A stretch of 64,000 bases of DNA from Flavipsychrobacter sp. (lineage in GTDB: Bacteria > Bacteroidota > Bacteroidia > Chitinophagales > Chitinophagaceae): positions 1-64,000 of the forward strand of contig JAJNBJ010000012.1 of NCBI GenBank assembly GCA_021155965.1, written 5' to 3'. A model generated the notes under the pieces. The model was not told the origin of the DNA. It ran no database searches and was given only the letters and a program-made list of their open reading frames with translations. Made by a program: the position numbers and the translations under genes. Positions 48,525-59,245 of this stretch are shown here, piece by piece. How positions within the stretch are numbered: the stretch's first letter is position 1; each line of letters starts with the position of its first letter.

Positions 48525-49949
48525 TTACTCAATTTCCTGGTCATCTACATCTTCAAACATCTTCATGAACTTTCCTTTCAATCCATCGAACAAGCGCTTT
48601 ACATTCTCGTTCCGCTTTCGCGCTTTTTGCCTGTTTGTTTCCATTTGCTCTTCAGCAGTAGGCGCATCTTCTTCTATAGCTTCCGGCTGTACTGTTTCCT
48701 GTATATCAGCAACAAGCGCCTGCATATCCTCTGCAGGTAAGTGCATGTAATTGCCGCCTTCTCCGGTAAATCGCAACTTGCCATTCTCATAATCATGATA
48801 GCCACGTAGTATGAGTCCGATACAGGTTGAGTACATTGGGTTCATCAATGACTCTTTGTCGCCGCCAGCAAGATGCTCGTTAGGATAGCCTATGCGTGCA
48901 CCCAATCCTGTAACAAATTCTGTAAGCTGCGTAATGTGCTTTAACTGTGCTCCGCCGCCGGTAAGGATAATACCACCGTACAAACGCTTGTCCAGGTCTA
49001 TCTGTTTCAGGTGATATACGACATAGTCGAGTATCTCCTGCATACGCGCCTGGATGATGTGCGCAAGGTTCTTAACCGATATTTCTTTGGGTGGCAATCC
49101 ACGCAGGCCGGGTATGGTAATGTATGCATTGGCATTGGCTTCTTCAGCCAATGCAGTACCAAACTGCACTTTCATTTGCTCTGCCTGAGCCCTCAGCACT
49201 CCAAGGCCGTTACGAATATCGTTGGTGATATTTACACCGGCATAAGGGATAACCGCAGTGTGTTTTAAGATACCATCGTAGAACACTGCCATATCGGTAG
49301 TGCCACCGCCAATGTCAACTATAGCAACACCGGCCTCAAGATCCTCATCATTCATTACGGCAGCAGCCGATGCTAATGGCTGTAGTACAAGATCGCGTGT
49401 TATCAGTTTTGACCTGTCGACGCAGCGCTTGATGTTGCGGATGGCATTGCGATCGCCAGTGATGATGTGGAAGTTGGCGCCTATCTTAACGCCGCTCATA
49501 CCTATCGGGTCAACCACATACGCTGTACTGTCAACCGTGAAATCCTGCGGAATGATATCTATTATCTGGTCTCCCGCAGGAATATAGGTGCGATGCTGAT
49601 CACGCACCAACAGTTCTATGTCTTCTTTACCTATTTCTGATTCAACATTTGTGCGTACCCTGTCGCCACGGGTTTGCAGGCTTTTTATATGCTGGCCGGC
49701 AATACCCACGTATACCTCTTTTACCTCAAGGTTTGGATTAGAAAGGATACACCTTTCTATAGCCTGCTCGATAGAGCGGATACATTGCTCGATATTCATC
49801 ACCACCCCATGGCTAACTCCAGCAGAGTCGGCGCGCCCCATACCGAGAATCTCCACTTTACCGAATTCGTTTTTGCGACCAGCGATAGCAACCACTTTTG
49901 TGGTACCAATATCCAGGCCTACGATAATTGGTTGTTCTTTCCTATTCAT
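48525..49949 (-). CDS. ftsA: Cell division protein FtsA
   Basis: Encodes 474 aa, an actin-like ATPase that tethers FtsZ to the membrane. The N-terminus has the phosphate-binding VGLDIGTTKVVAIAG, a 1C domain follows, and a second phosphate motif is GVAIVDIGGGTTDMAVFY with LTGGGAQLKHI. The C-terminus is a long Lys/Glu region ending in an amphipathic helix-like segment (KRLFDGLKGKFMKMFED) that fits the membrane-targeting sequence. Confidence 0.97.
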   Translation of the reverse strand: MNRKEQPIIVGLDIGTTKVVAIAGRKNEFGKVEILGMGRADSAGVSHGVVMNIEQCIRSIEQAIERCILSNPNLEVKEVYVGIAGQHIKSLQTRGDRVRTNVESEIGKEDIELLVRDQHRTYIPAGDQIIDIIPQDFTVDSTAYVVDPIGMSGVKIGANFHIITGDRNAIRNIKRCVDRSKLITRDLVLQPLASAAAVMNDEDLEAGVAIVDIGGGTTDMAVFYDGILKHTAVIPYAGVNITNDIRNGLGVLRAQAEQMKVQFGTALAEEANANAYITIPGLRGLPPKEISVKNLAHIIQARMQEILDYVVYHLKQIDLDKRLYGGIILTGGGAQLKHITQLTEFVTGLGARIGYPNEHLAGGDKESLMNPMYSTCIGLILRGYHDYENGKLRFTGEGGNYMHLPAEDMQALVADIQETVQPEAIEEDAPTAEEQMETNRQKARKRNENVKRLFDGLKGKFMKMFEDVDDQEIE

Positions 49950-49975
49950 ATTGCTGAGGTTTAAAACTTTGTTTA

Positions 49976-51331
49976 TTAATGTCTATTTGCGTTTTTGTCG
50001 TTTTTGTTCACTGTTTTCTTTGGTGTTGCTTTTACATTCTTTGGTGGAGGTTTTTTTACATTAGGCTTCGTTGCGGCACCAGTTACCGGCTTACTTGCCG
50101 CTGCCTGTTTGGGTGGTGGTTTTACCGGTGACTTTACAGGAGGTTTTGTCTGTGCATTCTTTTTATCTGTGCTGGCCGGTGCCGACTTCTTGTCAATAGG
50201 TTTTGCGGGAGCGGCAACCGGGGTTTTATTTGCCGGTGTAACCTGCGCAGGTTGTTTAGCAACTACTTTTACAGGTGGCTTTGCAGCATCTTTCTTTACC
50301 TGTGTGACTTGTGCCGGTTTCTTATCTATTTGTTTTCCAGCGTTTGTAACCGGCAGTTTCTTTGCGGGTGGAACCTGCGCTGGTTGCTTAACAGGAGCTT
50401 TTGCAATTGGTTTTATAGCATCTTTCTTCGCTTGTGCAACCAGTACCGGTTTCTTATCTACATGTGCAGAATCGCTCTTGGCTTCGGTTTCAATTATGCT
50501 GTTTACCCAGTTAATAGTATTTACTGCTTTATCAACCGGGCCACTATAGGGCAGTGAAGGAGATGCAACCACCTGCCCTGCAAACCTTACATCCAACAAC
50601 TGGTACTTATCCCAGCCTATCCTGTTCAGCACATTCTTATAGAATGCAAACAGGTTGTCGAACTTCTCCCTGGCATTGAGTGCATTTCCAAACAATATTT
50701 TATGGTCTCCAAGTACGGGCACCAATTCGTACATGCCGGGCGAATCCACAATAACATGCGATATCTGTGCAGACCAGAAGGAATCGGAGTGGATGGTTCT
50801 TACCAGAGATATAATATCCTTTCGCACTGCCCAGCTAATACTATCAGTTTTTATCTCGGGTACGTTGGTAACTACTGTGCTGTAATAGATATAGTTTGCA
50901 GACAACGGTATAATGCTCATTGTTGTATCCATATAATAACTCGCACCATTTTGCTGGAATACCCTGACAACAGGTATGCGCTGTGTTACGTACATATGCA
51001 GTATACGCTCATTATCTATAAACATCTGTGCATTTGCTATCCACGGATTGTTCATGATGGTTTTTTCCATGCCATGGATATCCAGCCTTGATGCGGGCGT
51101 GCGAGTTATGTCTATATTTCTGTTAGTAATTGCCAAGTCCAGAATTTCCTGTTCTTCAACAGAATGATATTTTTTACAGTTGTTATAGTGAATAGCTACG
51201 CTTTTCAACACCTTCTCACTTTCTATCTTTGAAGCGCTGATGATAGCAACAATACAGCAGGATGTTACCACTAACGTGAGCAACATCTGCAGTATTTTGC
51301 GTATCGATATTTTGCGCTTCTTCTCCCCCAT
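49976..51331 (-). CDS. ftsQ: Cell division protein FtsQ with long basic repeat tail
   Basis: Encodes 451 aa. One N-terminal span (about residues 13-33) is followed by the POTRA/FtsQ-like periplasmic region up to about residue 285 (e.g. ITRTPASRLDIHGMEKTIMNN, DVRFAGQVV). Residues 291-451 form a 161-aa tail of Lys, Pro, Ala, Gln and Val with imperfect repeats (KKPAQVTQVKKDA, KQPAQVTPANKT and similar). The tail is not part of the usual FtsQ and should lie in the periplasm. The start overlaps murC's stop by one base. Confidence 0.9.
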   Translation of the reverse strand: MGEKKRKISIRKILQMLLTLVVTSCCIVAIISASKIESEKVLKSVAIHYNNCKKYHSVEEQEILDLAITNRNIDITRTPASRLDIHGMEKTIMNNPWIANAQMFIDNERILHMYVTQRIPVVRVFQQNGASYYMDTTMSIIPLSANYIYYSTVVTNVPEIKTDSISWAVRKDIISLVRTIHSDSFWSAQISHVIVDSPGMYELVPVLGDHKILFGNALNAREKFDNLFAFYKNVLNRIGWDKYQLLDVRFAGQVVASPSLPYSGPVDKAVNTINWVNSIIETEAKSDSAHVDKKPVLVAQAKKDAIKPIAKAPVKQPAQVPPAKKLPVTNAGKQIDKKPAQVTQVKKDAAKPPVKVVAKQPAQVTPANKTPVAAPAKPIDKKSAPASTDKKNAQTKPPVKSPVKPPPKQAAASKPVTGAATKPNVKKPPPKNVKATPKKTVNKNDKNANRH

Positions 51332-52689
51332 TACTTATTCGCCAAAATATTTTTTATAGGTTCTACCAATTTATCTATATCGCCTGCACCTGCGGTAATG
51401 AGCAAATCAAGCGGAGCAACTTTTATGTATTCCAGCAATCCTTCCTTCGACAATATAGTGTGTGCCGAATTTGCCATCCTGTCGGCTATCATCTTTGATG
51501 TCACTCCCTCCATCGGCAATTCGCGTGCAGGATATATATCCAGGAGTATCACCTCATCCGCCATATCCAGGCTATGCGCGAATCCATCAGCGAAATCCCG
51601 CGTGCGACTGAACAAATGCGGTTGGAAACAAACCACACATCTGCGGCCTTGGAATAACTGCTTCGCACTTTTTATCAAAGCTGCCAATTCTTCGGGATGA
51701 TGTGCATAGTCATCTATGTATACGATCTTATCATTCCTCAACACATATTCGAAGCGACGGCCTATGCCTTTGAAGCCTGTAAGTGCCTTCCTCACATCTT
51801 CTCCGTTTATGCCTAGCAACTGGGTAACGGCAATAGCAGCTATTGCGTTCTCTACGTTGTGCATGCCACCAATATTCAGGTGCATGCCTTCCAACTTCCA
51901 GTCTTCTCCGGCCACATCGAACACATAACCACCATCCCTCTGAACAATGTTTTGTCCATAGATATCTGCCGCATCATTTTGCAGGCTGTAAGTCAAAGTC
52001 CTTGGGCCTTTCAGATCGCTCTGTCTATGCAGCCCATGCTTTACCAGCAACGTGCCACCTATCTTAATGTTCTTTGTGTACTGGATAAATGCAGCTTCCA
52101 TTTCCTCTGCAGTGCCATAAATATCCAGGTGGTCGGGATCAATAGCGGTGAGTACGGCTATATCGGGGGAGAGCTTCAGGAAGCTTCTGTCATATTCATC
52201 AGCTTCTATGACAGCAGTATCATTTTTACTGCTCCAGTAGTTCCTGCCATAATTCACGGAAATGCCACCTAAGAATGCGTTGCAACCATATTTCGTTTCA
52301 CGGAGCAGGTAAGCTACCATGGTTGAGGTAGTGGTCTTGCCATGCGTGCCCGCAACAGTTATCGCATGCATTGACTGTGTTATAGACTGCAGTACATCAC
52401 TACGTTTGAACATTGGATAGTGATTGTTGAGGTACCAATTGTACTCAACATGATCTTTAGGAATAGCGGGTGTGTATACTACCAACTGGGCTTCCTTATC
52501 CAGCAGTTGTATATCGTCAGTATAATGTATTTCAATTCCCTCTGTTGCCAGTTGTTTTGTAAGCGGAGTTTCGGTACGGTCATAGCCGCTCACTTTGGCA
52601 CCCTGCTCACGGAAAAACCTTGCCAGTGCGCTCATGCCTATGCCGCCTACACCTATAAAATACACCCTATTTATCTCCCTTACCTTCAT
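51331..52689 (-). CDS. murC: UDP-N-acetylmuramate--L-alanine ligase
   Basis: Encodes 452 aa. It adds L-Ala to UDP-MurNAc with ATP. Start VREINRVYFIGVGGIGMSALA is the Rossmann-type substrate domain, the ATP site is VAGTHGKTTTSTMVAY (about 110), and DEYDRSFLKLSPDIAVLTAIDPDHLDIYG marks the ligase core. The C-terminal domain ends with the family pattern RTRDFADGFAHSL. One-base overlap (TAATG) with murG upstream and ftsQ downstream. Confidence 0.97.
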   Translation of the reverse strand: MKVREINRVYFIGVGGIGMSALARFFREQGAKVSGYDRTETPLTKQLATEGIEIHYTDDIQLLDKEAQLVVYTPAIPKDHVEYNWYLNNHYPMFKRSDVLQSITQSMHAITVAGTHGKTTTSTMVAYLLRETKYGCNAFLGGISVNYGRNYWSSKNDTAVIEADEYDRSFLKLSPDIAVLTAIDPDHLDIYGTAEEMEAAFIQYTKNIKIGGTLLVKHGLHRQSDLKGPRTLTYSLQNDAADIYGQNIVQRDGGYVFDVAGEDWKLEGMHLNIGGMHNVENAIAAIAVTQLLGINGEDVRKALTGFKGIGRRFEYVLRNDKIVYIDDYAHHPEELAALIKSAKQLFQGRRCVVCFQPHLFSRTRDFADGFAHSLDMADEVILLDIYPARELPMEGVTSKMIADRMANSAHTILSKEGLLEYIKVAPLDLLITAGAGDIDKLVEPIKNILANK

Positions 52690-53792
52690 TAATGCGATTT
52701 CGCTATTTCAATTACTTTATTTGCTATTCTTTCATCTGCATCCTTTATTGCCATCGCTTTTAAATTCGATGACATTGTTTGCTGCAGCGTGGTATCATTC
52801 AATATTGTCTTTAACAACTTCACTAGTTCCATTTTAGCATCTCCATCTTTCACCAGCATTGCTGCATTATGTTTTACCAATGCTTTTGCATTGCTTGTCT
52901 GGTGGTCTTCAGCCGCATGCGGGTAGGGCACAAATATCACCGGCTTACCTGCAATGCATAGTTCTGCAATTGCTAATGCACCCGCCCTGGATACAACTAC
53001 ATCAGCCGCAGCATAAGCATAGTCCATATCGCGGATGAAATCGAATATCTTTACCCGGCTGCCATAGGCTGTAGCATAACTCTTTACCTGTTCATAGTAA
53101 TGTTTGCCCGTTTGCCAGATAAGGTTCACATCCTCCTTCATTATTTCGTCCAGCTCAGCATGGATAGTTTCATTTATTGATTTGGCACCAAGGCTGCCAC
53201 CCACCACCAATACGGTCTTCCTGTGATCATCAATACAAAAGTATGCACGACCTTCTGCAGCAGTCCTCTTCATCTCTGAAATACTCTTTCGCACTGGGTT
53301 ACCAGTAACTACTATCTTTTCCTGCGGGAAGAATTTATCCATATGCTCATATGCCACGCATATTGCCTTTGCACCTCTGCCCAATATCTTATTGCTCTTG
53401 CCTGCGTAAGAATTTTGCTCCTGTATCAGCGTGGGTATATTCATTCCCTGTCCCGCATGCAGCACAGGGAAGCTGGCAAAACCACCAACACCCACTATTG
53501 CAGATGGTTTGAACTTCTTAATAATGCTTCTTGATTCTATTCTTGTCTGCAACAACTTAAATGGCAATGAGAGGTTCTTTAAAAGATTGCCCCTGTTAAA
53601 TCCGACTATATCCAGGCCTATTATTTCAAAACCTTCCTGCGGTATCTTTTCCATTTCCATCTTACCCTTTGCGCCAACAAACAACAGTTGCGTACCCGGC
53701 CTGAGGCGCTGCAAAGCATGCCCCACTGCCACAGCGGGAAATATATGCCCGCCTGTACCACCGCCTGCTATTATTACACGCAATCCGCTCAT
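52689..53792 (-). CDS. murG: UDP-N-acetylglucosamine--N-acetylmuramyl transferase
   Basis: Encodes 367 aa from ATG 53792, preferred because MSGLRVIIAGGGTGGHIFPAVAV is the standard beginning and this start leaves a 7-bp gap to ftsW; the ATG at 53825 overlaps ftsW. The enzyme makes lipid II from lipid I at the inner face of the membrane. Other family blocks are VVGVGGFASFPVLHAG, LIQEQNSYAGKSNKI, VVGGSLGAKSINETIH and VVSRAGALAIAELCIAGKP with FVPYPHAAEDHQ. Confidence 0.96.
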   Translation of the reverse strand: MSGLRVIIAGGGTGGHIFPAVAVGHALQRLRPGTQLLFVGAKGKMEMEKIPQEGFEIIGLDIVGFNRGNLLKNLSLPFKLLQTRIESRSIIKKFKPSAIVGVGGFASFPVLHAGQGMNIPTLIQEQNSYAGKSNKILGRGAKAICVAYEHMDKFFPQEKIVVTGNPVRKSISEMKRTAAEGRAYFCIDDHRKTVLVVGGSLGAKSINETIHAELDEIMKEDVNLIWQTGKHYYEQVKSYATAYGSRVKIFDFIRDMDYAYAAADVVVSRAGALAIAELCIAGKPVIFVPYPHAAEDHQTSNAKALVKHNAAMLVKDGDAKMELVKLLKTILNDTTLQQTMSSNLKAMAIKDADERIANKVIEIAKSH

Positions 53793-53799
53793 TATTATA

Positions 53800-55128
53800 T
53801 TATATTGCCGGTATCGGACCATCATCCAATACCTGTTTTTTGCTTGCTCTTTTTCTTGGTTTCTTTTCTACTATTTCTTCCTCAACCCGCTCCTCTTCTT
53901 CTGTCGTTTCATCTGTTACCTCTTCAACTCCTGCGTCTGTTGCACCATCAGCCTGTGCAGGCTTAGCCTTTTTCTTTTTGCTGCCTTCCATTTCATCCAC
54001 ATATTTGCTCACGCTGAGTACAATGCCGATAGCAATACTCGTAAACCATATGGACGAGCCACCCATGCTTATCATGGGCAGTGTAAGGCCTGTAACAGGC
54101 ACCAAATGCACATTTACGGCCATATTCAACATGGCCTGGAACACTAGCGTTATACTTAAACCAACAGCCAGGAAGGCCCCGAATGCGAATGGGCATCTCT
54201 TGAAGATCAGCACTGCCCGCCACAGGAATAGCAGGTACAGCATCACAACAAGGCCTCCGCCCATTAACCCATACTCCTCAATGATTATAGAGAATATGAA
54301 ATCTGAATAAGGGTGCGGCAAGAAGTTCTTCTGCAGGCTCTTTCCCGGCCCACGACCTGTTATACCACCACCTGCTATGGCTATTTTTGCCTGTTGCACC
54401 TGGTAAACATCATCTTTCTTGCCATCCTTATCCTTTGTGCCAAAGAAGTCGGTAATGCGCTGTTCCCATGTGCTGGCACGCCCCCAGCCTGTGAGCTTGG
54501 AAACTGTGAATAATACACACAATCCCATAATACCAGCTAATGCCAACAACATCAAATGCTTCATCTGTACACGGCCGATGAAGAACAGGATACTGCAGGT
54601 AAATCCTAGCATCAATGCAGTGGACAGATTTGCCGGAGCTATCAGCGCGCATGTAAACAAGACAGGCAGCAACACTGGAATAAAGCCTTTCTTGAGATCT
54701 TTAATATCAGCCTGTTTAATACTTAGTGTACGCGCCAGGAACATGAACAGCGCCAATTTTGCGAGGTCTGATGTTTGGAACGTAAGATTAATTACAGGCA
54801 GCTTTATCCAGCGCGAACCCTCGTTCAGGCTTGTACCAAAACACAGGGTGTACAACAGCAGCGGCAAGCTTAACAGGTATAATATCACAGCCAGTTTAGC
54901 AAACTTGGTATAGTTAATATTATGTACCCAGTAGATGATCATTAACCCCAGCCCTAAAACCATTACCTGCTTGATGAGGTAGTAGTTCGAATTCTTTTCC
55001 ATCCGGTAAGCAAGCGAACCGGTGGAGCTAAACACTGCGAGCAAGCTAATGAACGAAAGCAGCAGCACAACGCCCCAAATCACTTTGTCGCCTTTTGTTT
55101 TTTTCAATAATTGCTGCATTTGTTCCAT
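53800..55128 (-). CDS. ftsW: Lipid II polymerase FtsW (SEDS family)
   Basis: Encodes 442 aa with about ten spans. It polymerises lipid II with its cognate PBP. Family blocks are INYTKFAKLAVILYLLSLP, GSRWIKLPVINLTFQTSDLAKLALFMFLA, and TGLTLPMISMGGSSIWFTSIAIGIVLSVS near the end. A cytoplasmic tail (about 375-442) is acidic then basic, with ETTEEEERVEEEIVEKK and RKRASKKQ. The tail may contact FtsA or other divisome parts, but that is inference. Confidence 0.95.
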   Translation of the reverse strand: MEQMQQLLKKTKGDKVIWGVVLLLSFISLLAVFSSTGSLAYRMEKNSNYYLIKQVMVLGLGLMIIYWVHNINYTKFAKLAVILYLLSLPLLLYTLCFGTSLNEGSRWIKLPVINLTFQTSDLAKLALFMFLARTLSIKQADIKDLKKGFIPVLLPVLFTCALIAPANLSTALMLGFTCSILFFIGRVQMKHLMLLALAGIMGLCVLFTVSKLTGWGRASTWEQRITDFFGTKDKDGKKDDVYQVQQAKIAIAGGGITGRGPGKSLQKNFLPHPYSDFIFSIIIEEYGLMGGGLVVMLYLLFLWRAVLIFKRCPFAFGAFLAVGLSITLVFQAMLNMAVNVHLVPVTGLTLPMISMGGSSIWFTSIAIGIVLSVSKYVDEMEGSKKKKAKPAQADGATDAGVEEVTDETTEEEERVEEEIVEKKPRKRASKKQVLDDGPIPAI

Positions 55129-55140
55129 TACTCCTTACTA

Positions 55141-56496
55141 TTAAAGGTTGCGTACTGCGTCTTTAAACTGTTTACCCCTGTCCTCATAATTCTTAAATAA
55201 GTCGAAGCTGGCACATGCCGGCGCCAGCAACACCACATCTCCCGGCTCTGACACTGCATACGATGCATTAACGGCATCCTGCGCACTGGTGGTATCCACT
55301 ATTGTCGGCACTACCTCACCAAATGCTTCATGGATAGCTGTATTGTCAATACCGAGGCATACGATAGCTTTTACTTTTTCCTTTACGAGGTCCATTATCT
55401 CGCTGTAGTCATTTCCCTTGTCCTGCCCTCCCAATATCAGCACTACCGGCTTCTTCATACTCTCGAGGGCATACCATACAGAGTTGACATTCGTTGCCTT
55501 ACTGTCATTAATATACTCTACGCCACGTATCGTTGCCACGAATTCCAGCCTGTGCTCCAACCCTGTGAACCCGAGAAAGCTCTCGCGGATCTTTTCCTTT
55601 CTCACGCCTGCTATACGTGCTGATATTCCGGCTGCCATAGAATTATATTGATTGTGTTTGCCCTTGATCGCGAGGTCATGGATCGACATGTCCAGGTTTT
55701 CCCCATTGAACAGTACATGCATGTGATCATCACTGATGTAGCCGCCTTCGTTGCCTGTGTTGTTGTCGTTCATCGTAAAAAATAGTGTTTGAGCGTGAAT
55801 AGAATGAGCAGATAAATGGTTAGTAATTACCTTGTCGTCATGGTTCACAACAAAGTAGTCGGTGGGTTGTTGATTTTGTGTTATCCTGAATTTTGATGCT
55901 ATATAATTTTCAAACTTGTAATCGTACCTGTCCAGGTGATCGGGTGTAATGTTGAGCAGCACAGCCACATCCGGCCTGAAATAATGTATATCATCCAACT
56001 GGAAACTGCTTATCTCCATCACGTACCATTCACATGGCTTTTCCGCAATCTGCCTTGCAAAGCTGTAGCCAATATTCCCCACCATTGCCACATCATAGTC
56101 TGCTGTTTTCAGCGTATGATAAGTGAGCTTAGTAGTAGTACTTTTACCGTTGCTGCCCGTTATCGCTATTATTTTGCTATCGCCTTTATACCTGTACCCA
56201 AACTCAATCTCGCTGCATACTTCAATGCCAGCCTTGCGTACATCCTTCATCACAGCAACCTTATCACTGATGCCCGGGCTCTTCACCACACAAGTTGCAT
56301 TGAGCACCCTATCCATAGTATGATGCCCCTCTTCAAATTCAATAGCATTTTGCCGCAATACTGTTTTGAACTGTTCTTTTATAGAACCGCCATCACTTAC
56401 AAATACATCCCAACCCTGCTGTTTGCCCAGCAATGCAGCACCTACACCACTTTCAGCGGCTCCAAGTATCACGAGGCGTTGTTGGTTTGTGCTCAC
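55141..56496 (-). CDS. murD: UDP-N-acetylmuramoylalanine--D-glutamate ligase
   Basis: Encodes 451 aa. It adds D-Glu to UDP-MurNAc-L-Ala. Start QQRLVILGAAESGVGAALLG is the MurD-type substrate domain; ATP site is ITGSNGKSTTTKLTYHTL (about 112) and the core shows VLLNITPDHLDRYDYKFENY. The carbamylated-Lys region and HRLEFVATIRGVEYINDSKATN are also present, followed by LAPACASFDLFKNYEDRG, diagnostic of MurD. One-base overlap with mraY upstream. Confidence 0.97.
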   Translation of the reverse strand: MSTNQQRLVILGAAESGVGAALLGKQQGWDVFVSDGGSIKEQFKTVLRQNAIEFEEGHHTMDRVLNATCVVKSPGISDKVAVMKDVRKAGIEVCSEIEFGYRYKGDSKIIAITGSNGKSTTTKLTYHTLKTADYDVAMVGNIGYSFARQIAEKPCEWYVMEISSFQLDDIHYFRPDVAVLLNITPDHLDRYDYKFENYIASKFRITQNQQPTDYFVVNHDDKVITNHLSAHSIHAQTLFFTMNDNNTGNEGGYISDDHMHVLFNGENLDMSIHDLAIKGKHNQYNSMAAGISARIAGVRKEKIRESFLGFTGLEHRLEFVATIRGVEYINDSKATNVNSVWYALESMKKPVVLILGGQDKGNDYSEIMDLVKEKVKAIVCLGIDNTAIHEAFGEVVPTIVDTTSAQDAVNASYAVSEPGDVVLLAPACASFDLFKNYEDRGKQFKDAVRNL

Positions 56497-57770
56497 TATT
56501 GCAGTTTTAATGTTACTATACTCATTATTGCCAATAATATCCCGATGATCCAGAAACGAGTTACGATCTTGGATTCATGATAACCTAATTTCTGGTAATG
56601 ATGATGCAACGGCGACATTAGGAATATCCTCCTGCCCTCACCATATTTCTTCTTGGTTCGTTTGAAATACCATACTTGTATCACTACTGACAAATTCTCT
56701 ACAAGGAATATTCCGCAGATAATAGGTATCAGCAGCTCTTTTCTAATGATAATAGCAAGCGATGCAATGATGCCTCCCAATGCAAGGCTGCCCGTATCGC
56801 CCATGAACACCTGCGCCGGGTAAGCATTATACCACAGAAAACCTACACATGCCCCAACGAACGCACCGATAAATATGGACAACTCTCCAAGGTTAGGAAT
56901 GTGCATAATATTCAGGTAACCAGCAAACACATAGTTGCCAGACAGGTATGCGAATACGCCCAGGCATACACCTATTATTGCGGAAACACCTGTAGCAAGC
57001 CCATCGACACCATCTGTAATGTTCGCACCGTTGGATACAGCTACTATGATGAAAATGACAAAGAGGATATAAATGATCGGCGTAGCAATATCCAGGTTCT
57101 TCTCTCCAAATATTGCAGCTATGCGGGAATAACTCAATTCGTGTGTTTTCAAAAAAGGTATAGTAGTGGTCGCTGTCCTTACATTCACATATTTTCGTTC
57201 GTTACCGTTCTCATCTTTTCTCACAAACTCTCCTGCTTCCAGTTTTTCAGCAGCATTATACACACCGCTGGGGTTACCTGCCGTTACTTCCCTGCTGATC
57301 ACGACATGATTATTATAATACAGAGTGAGGCCTACGATAATTCCGAGTCCAATCTGCCCCATCACTTTGAAACGTCCTGCAAGGCCCTCTTTATTTTTCC
57401 TAAATACTTTTATATAATCATCCAGGAAACCTACCATACCTAACCATATGGTAGAAACGATCATCAGGATAATGTACACATTCATCACGCGCGCAAAAAG
57501 CAAGGTGGGTACCAGTATAGCAGCTATAATGATCAATCCACCCATTGTTGGCGTACCTTTCTTTTGAGCTTCTCCTTGCAACCCAAGATCACGTACAGTT
57601 TCGCCTATCTGTTTATACTGCAGGTACTTTATCAACCGCTTGCCCATGAGCATAGATATCACCAGCGACAGTATTATCGCCATCGCAGCACGGAAAGTGA
57701 TATAATTGAACACTCCCGCACCGGAAAGGTGTATCGTATCGCGCAGGTATGTGAACAAATAGTACAGCAT
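56496..57770 (-). CDS. mraY: Phospho-N-acetylmuramoyl-pentapeptide transferase
   Basis: Encodes 424 aa with about ten spans. It transfers phospho-MurNAc-pentapeptide to undecaprenyl phosphate, giving lipid I. Signatures are [44 protein letters not shown] and the C-terminal [20 protein letters not shown] ~65-residue extramembrane insertion ([18 protein letters not shown] and neighbouring residues) follows the fourth helix region, as in other Bacteroidota. Stop and start overlap by one base with murD. Confidence 0.97.
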   Translation of the reverse strand: MLYYLFTYLRDTIHLSGAGVFNYITFRAAMAIILSLVISMLMGKRLIKYLQYKQIGETVRDLGLQGEAQKKGTPTMGGLIIIAAILVPTLLFARVMNVYIILMIVSTIWLGMVGFLDDYIKVFRKNKEGLAGRFKVMGQIGLGIIVGLTLYYNNHVVISREVTAGNPSGVYNAAEKLEAGEFVRKDENGNERKYVNVRTATTTIPFLKTHELSYSRIAAIFGEKNLDIATPIIYILFVIFIIVAVSNGANITDGVDGLATGVSAIIGVCLGVFAYLSGNYVFAGYLNIMHIPNLGELSIFIGAFVGACVGFLWYNAYPAQVFMGDTGSLALGGIIASLAIIIRKELLIPIICGIFLVENLSVVIQVWYFKRTKKKYGEGRRIFLMSPLHHHYQKLGYHESKIVTRFWIIGILLAIMSIVTLKLQ

Positions 57771-57778
57771 GTATGCTC

Positions 57779-59245
57779 TTATTTACTTAATGTTTCAAAT
57801 GCTTCTGTCAAAACTTCTCTATCGTCAAAATGATGTTTCACTCCCTTTATCTCCTGGTAAGTTTCATGGCCTTTACCAGCAACCAGCACTACATCGCCCG
57901 CCCGGGCAAGGGTTACTGCTACTTTTATCGCCTCTTTTCTATCTGCGATGCGTAAGCTTTTTCTTTTTTGAGGCCCCGTAAGCCCGGCCTCCATTTCGTT
58001 CAATATTTCCTCAGGGTTCTCGCTTCTTGGATTATCAGACGTAAGTATTGCTTTATCGCTGTGCTCGCAGGCTACCTGTGCCATTATCGGGCGTTTTGTT
58101 TTGTCCCTGTCGCCGCCACAGCCGACCACTGTAAACAATTGCTGCCCTTGGGTACGCAATTGGTTTATTGTTGCCAGCACGTTCAATAATGCGTCCGGTG
58201 TATGGGCATAATCAACAATGCCTAATACTTTTTCTTTAGATGATGTATAGGTTTCAAAGCGCCCCTGTGCACCATGCAATCCGCTTAACACTGCCAAGAC
58301 ATTCATCTCATCTTCACCCAACAGCTTTGCAGCTCCATATACCGCCAACAGGTTATAGGCATTGAATGTACCTATCATCCTGAAATGCGCCTCATGGCCA
58401 TCTACCATCATTACAAGCCCAGTCAGGTTATTTTCCAGCACCTTGCCTTTTATATCCGTAGGCACTTTTAAACTATAGGTATTTTTTTGCGCCTTTGTAT
58501 TCTGCAGCATCACCATACCACGCTTATCGTCTGCATTGGTAAGTGCAAATGCATCTGCGGGCAATTCATCGAAGAAGCTTTTCTTTACCCTAATGTATTC
58601 ATCAAAGGTTTTATGATAATCGAGATGGTCATGTGTAATATTGGTGAATATACCCCCTACAAACCTGATACCTGCAATACGCTGCTGGTGAATGGCGTGT
58701 GAGCTCACTTCCATGAATGCATACTTGCAGCCGGCATCTGCCATCCGCTTCAATAATGCCTGTATAGATATCGCATCCGGTGTTGTATGGGTCGCTGTCT
58801 CTATCTTGTTATGGATGTGGTTCTGCACGGTAGATAACAAGCCACACTTATAACCCAGCTTTTCAAAAAGTTGGTACAATAAAGTAGCAGTAGTTGTCTT
58901 GCCATTCGTTCCTGTTACCCCAACAACCTTTAACTGTTCAGAAGGAAACCCATAAAATGCTGCTGCCATCAGCCCAACTGTTCCAGCGGTATCCTTTACC
59001 TTTATATAGACGACACCTTCTTTCAATATTTCTGGTAAAGCTTCACAGACTATTACACTAGCGCCCAGTTCAACTGCCTTATCGATGAAAACATGACCAT
59101 CAGATGTTGTTCCGCGTACAGCGAAAAATATGCTCCCGCGCTCCACCCTGCGTGAATCTATATACAGGCTGTGTACAGCAACATCTGAATCGCCGTACAC
59201 CTGCACAGTGTTTACATTGGCCAATATGTCTCGCAATATGGGCAT
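57779..59245 (-). CDS. murE: UDP-MurNAc-tripeptide synthetase (meso-DAP type)
   Basis: Encodes 488 aa. It adds the third residue of the stem peptide. The ATP motif is [17 protein letters not shown], and the sequence [13 protein letters not shown] contains DNPR, the loop that specifies meso-diaminopimelate, so the organism should have DAP-type peptidoglycan. Family blocks are [24 protein letters not shown] at the N-terminus and [13 protein letters not shown]-like [16 protein letters not shown]. One-base overlap with the PBP gene upstream. Confidence 0.97.
   Translation of the reverse strand: MPILRDILANVNTVQVYGDSDVAVHSLYIDSRRVERGSIFFAVRGTTSDGHVFIDKAVELGASVIVCEALPEILKEGVVYIKVKDTAGTVGLMAAAFYGFPSEQLKVVGVTGTNGKTTTATLLYQLFEKLGYKCGLLSTVQNHIHNKIETATHTTPDAISIQALLKRMADAGCKYAFMEVSSHAIHQQRIAGIRFVGGIFTNITHDHLDYHKTFDEYIRVKKSFFDELPADAFALTNADDKRGMVMLQNTKAQKNTYSLKVPTDIKGKVLENNLTGLVMMVDGHEAHFRMIGTFNAYNLLAVYGAAKLLGEDEMNVLAVLSGLHGAQGRFETYTSSKEKVLGIVDYAHTPDALLNVLATINQLRTQGQQLFTVVGCGGDRDKTKRPIMAQVACEHSDKAILTSDNPRSENPEEILNEMEAGLTGPQKRKSLRIADRKEAIKVAVTLARAGDVVLVAGKGHETYQEIKGVKHHFDDREVLTEAFETLSK

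Noticed and set aside
49995-50549. Long frame opposite ftsQ with hydrophobic Gly/Phe-rich sequence
   Set aside because: It is the antisense of the Lys/Pro/Ala repeats of FtsQ; composition fully explains it.
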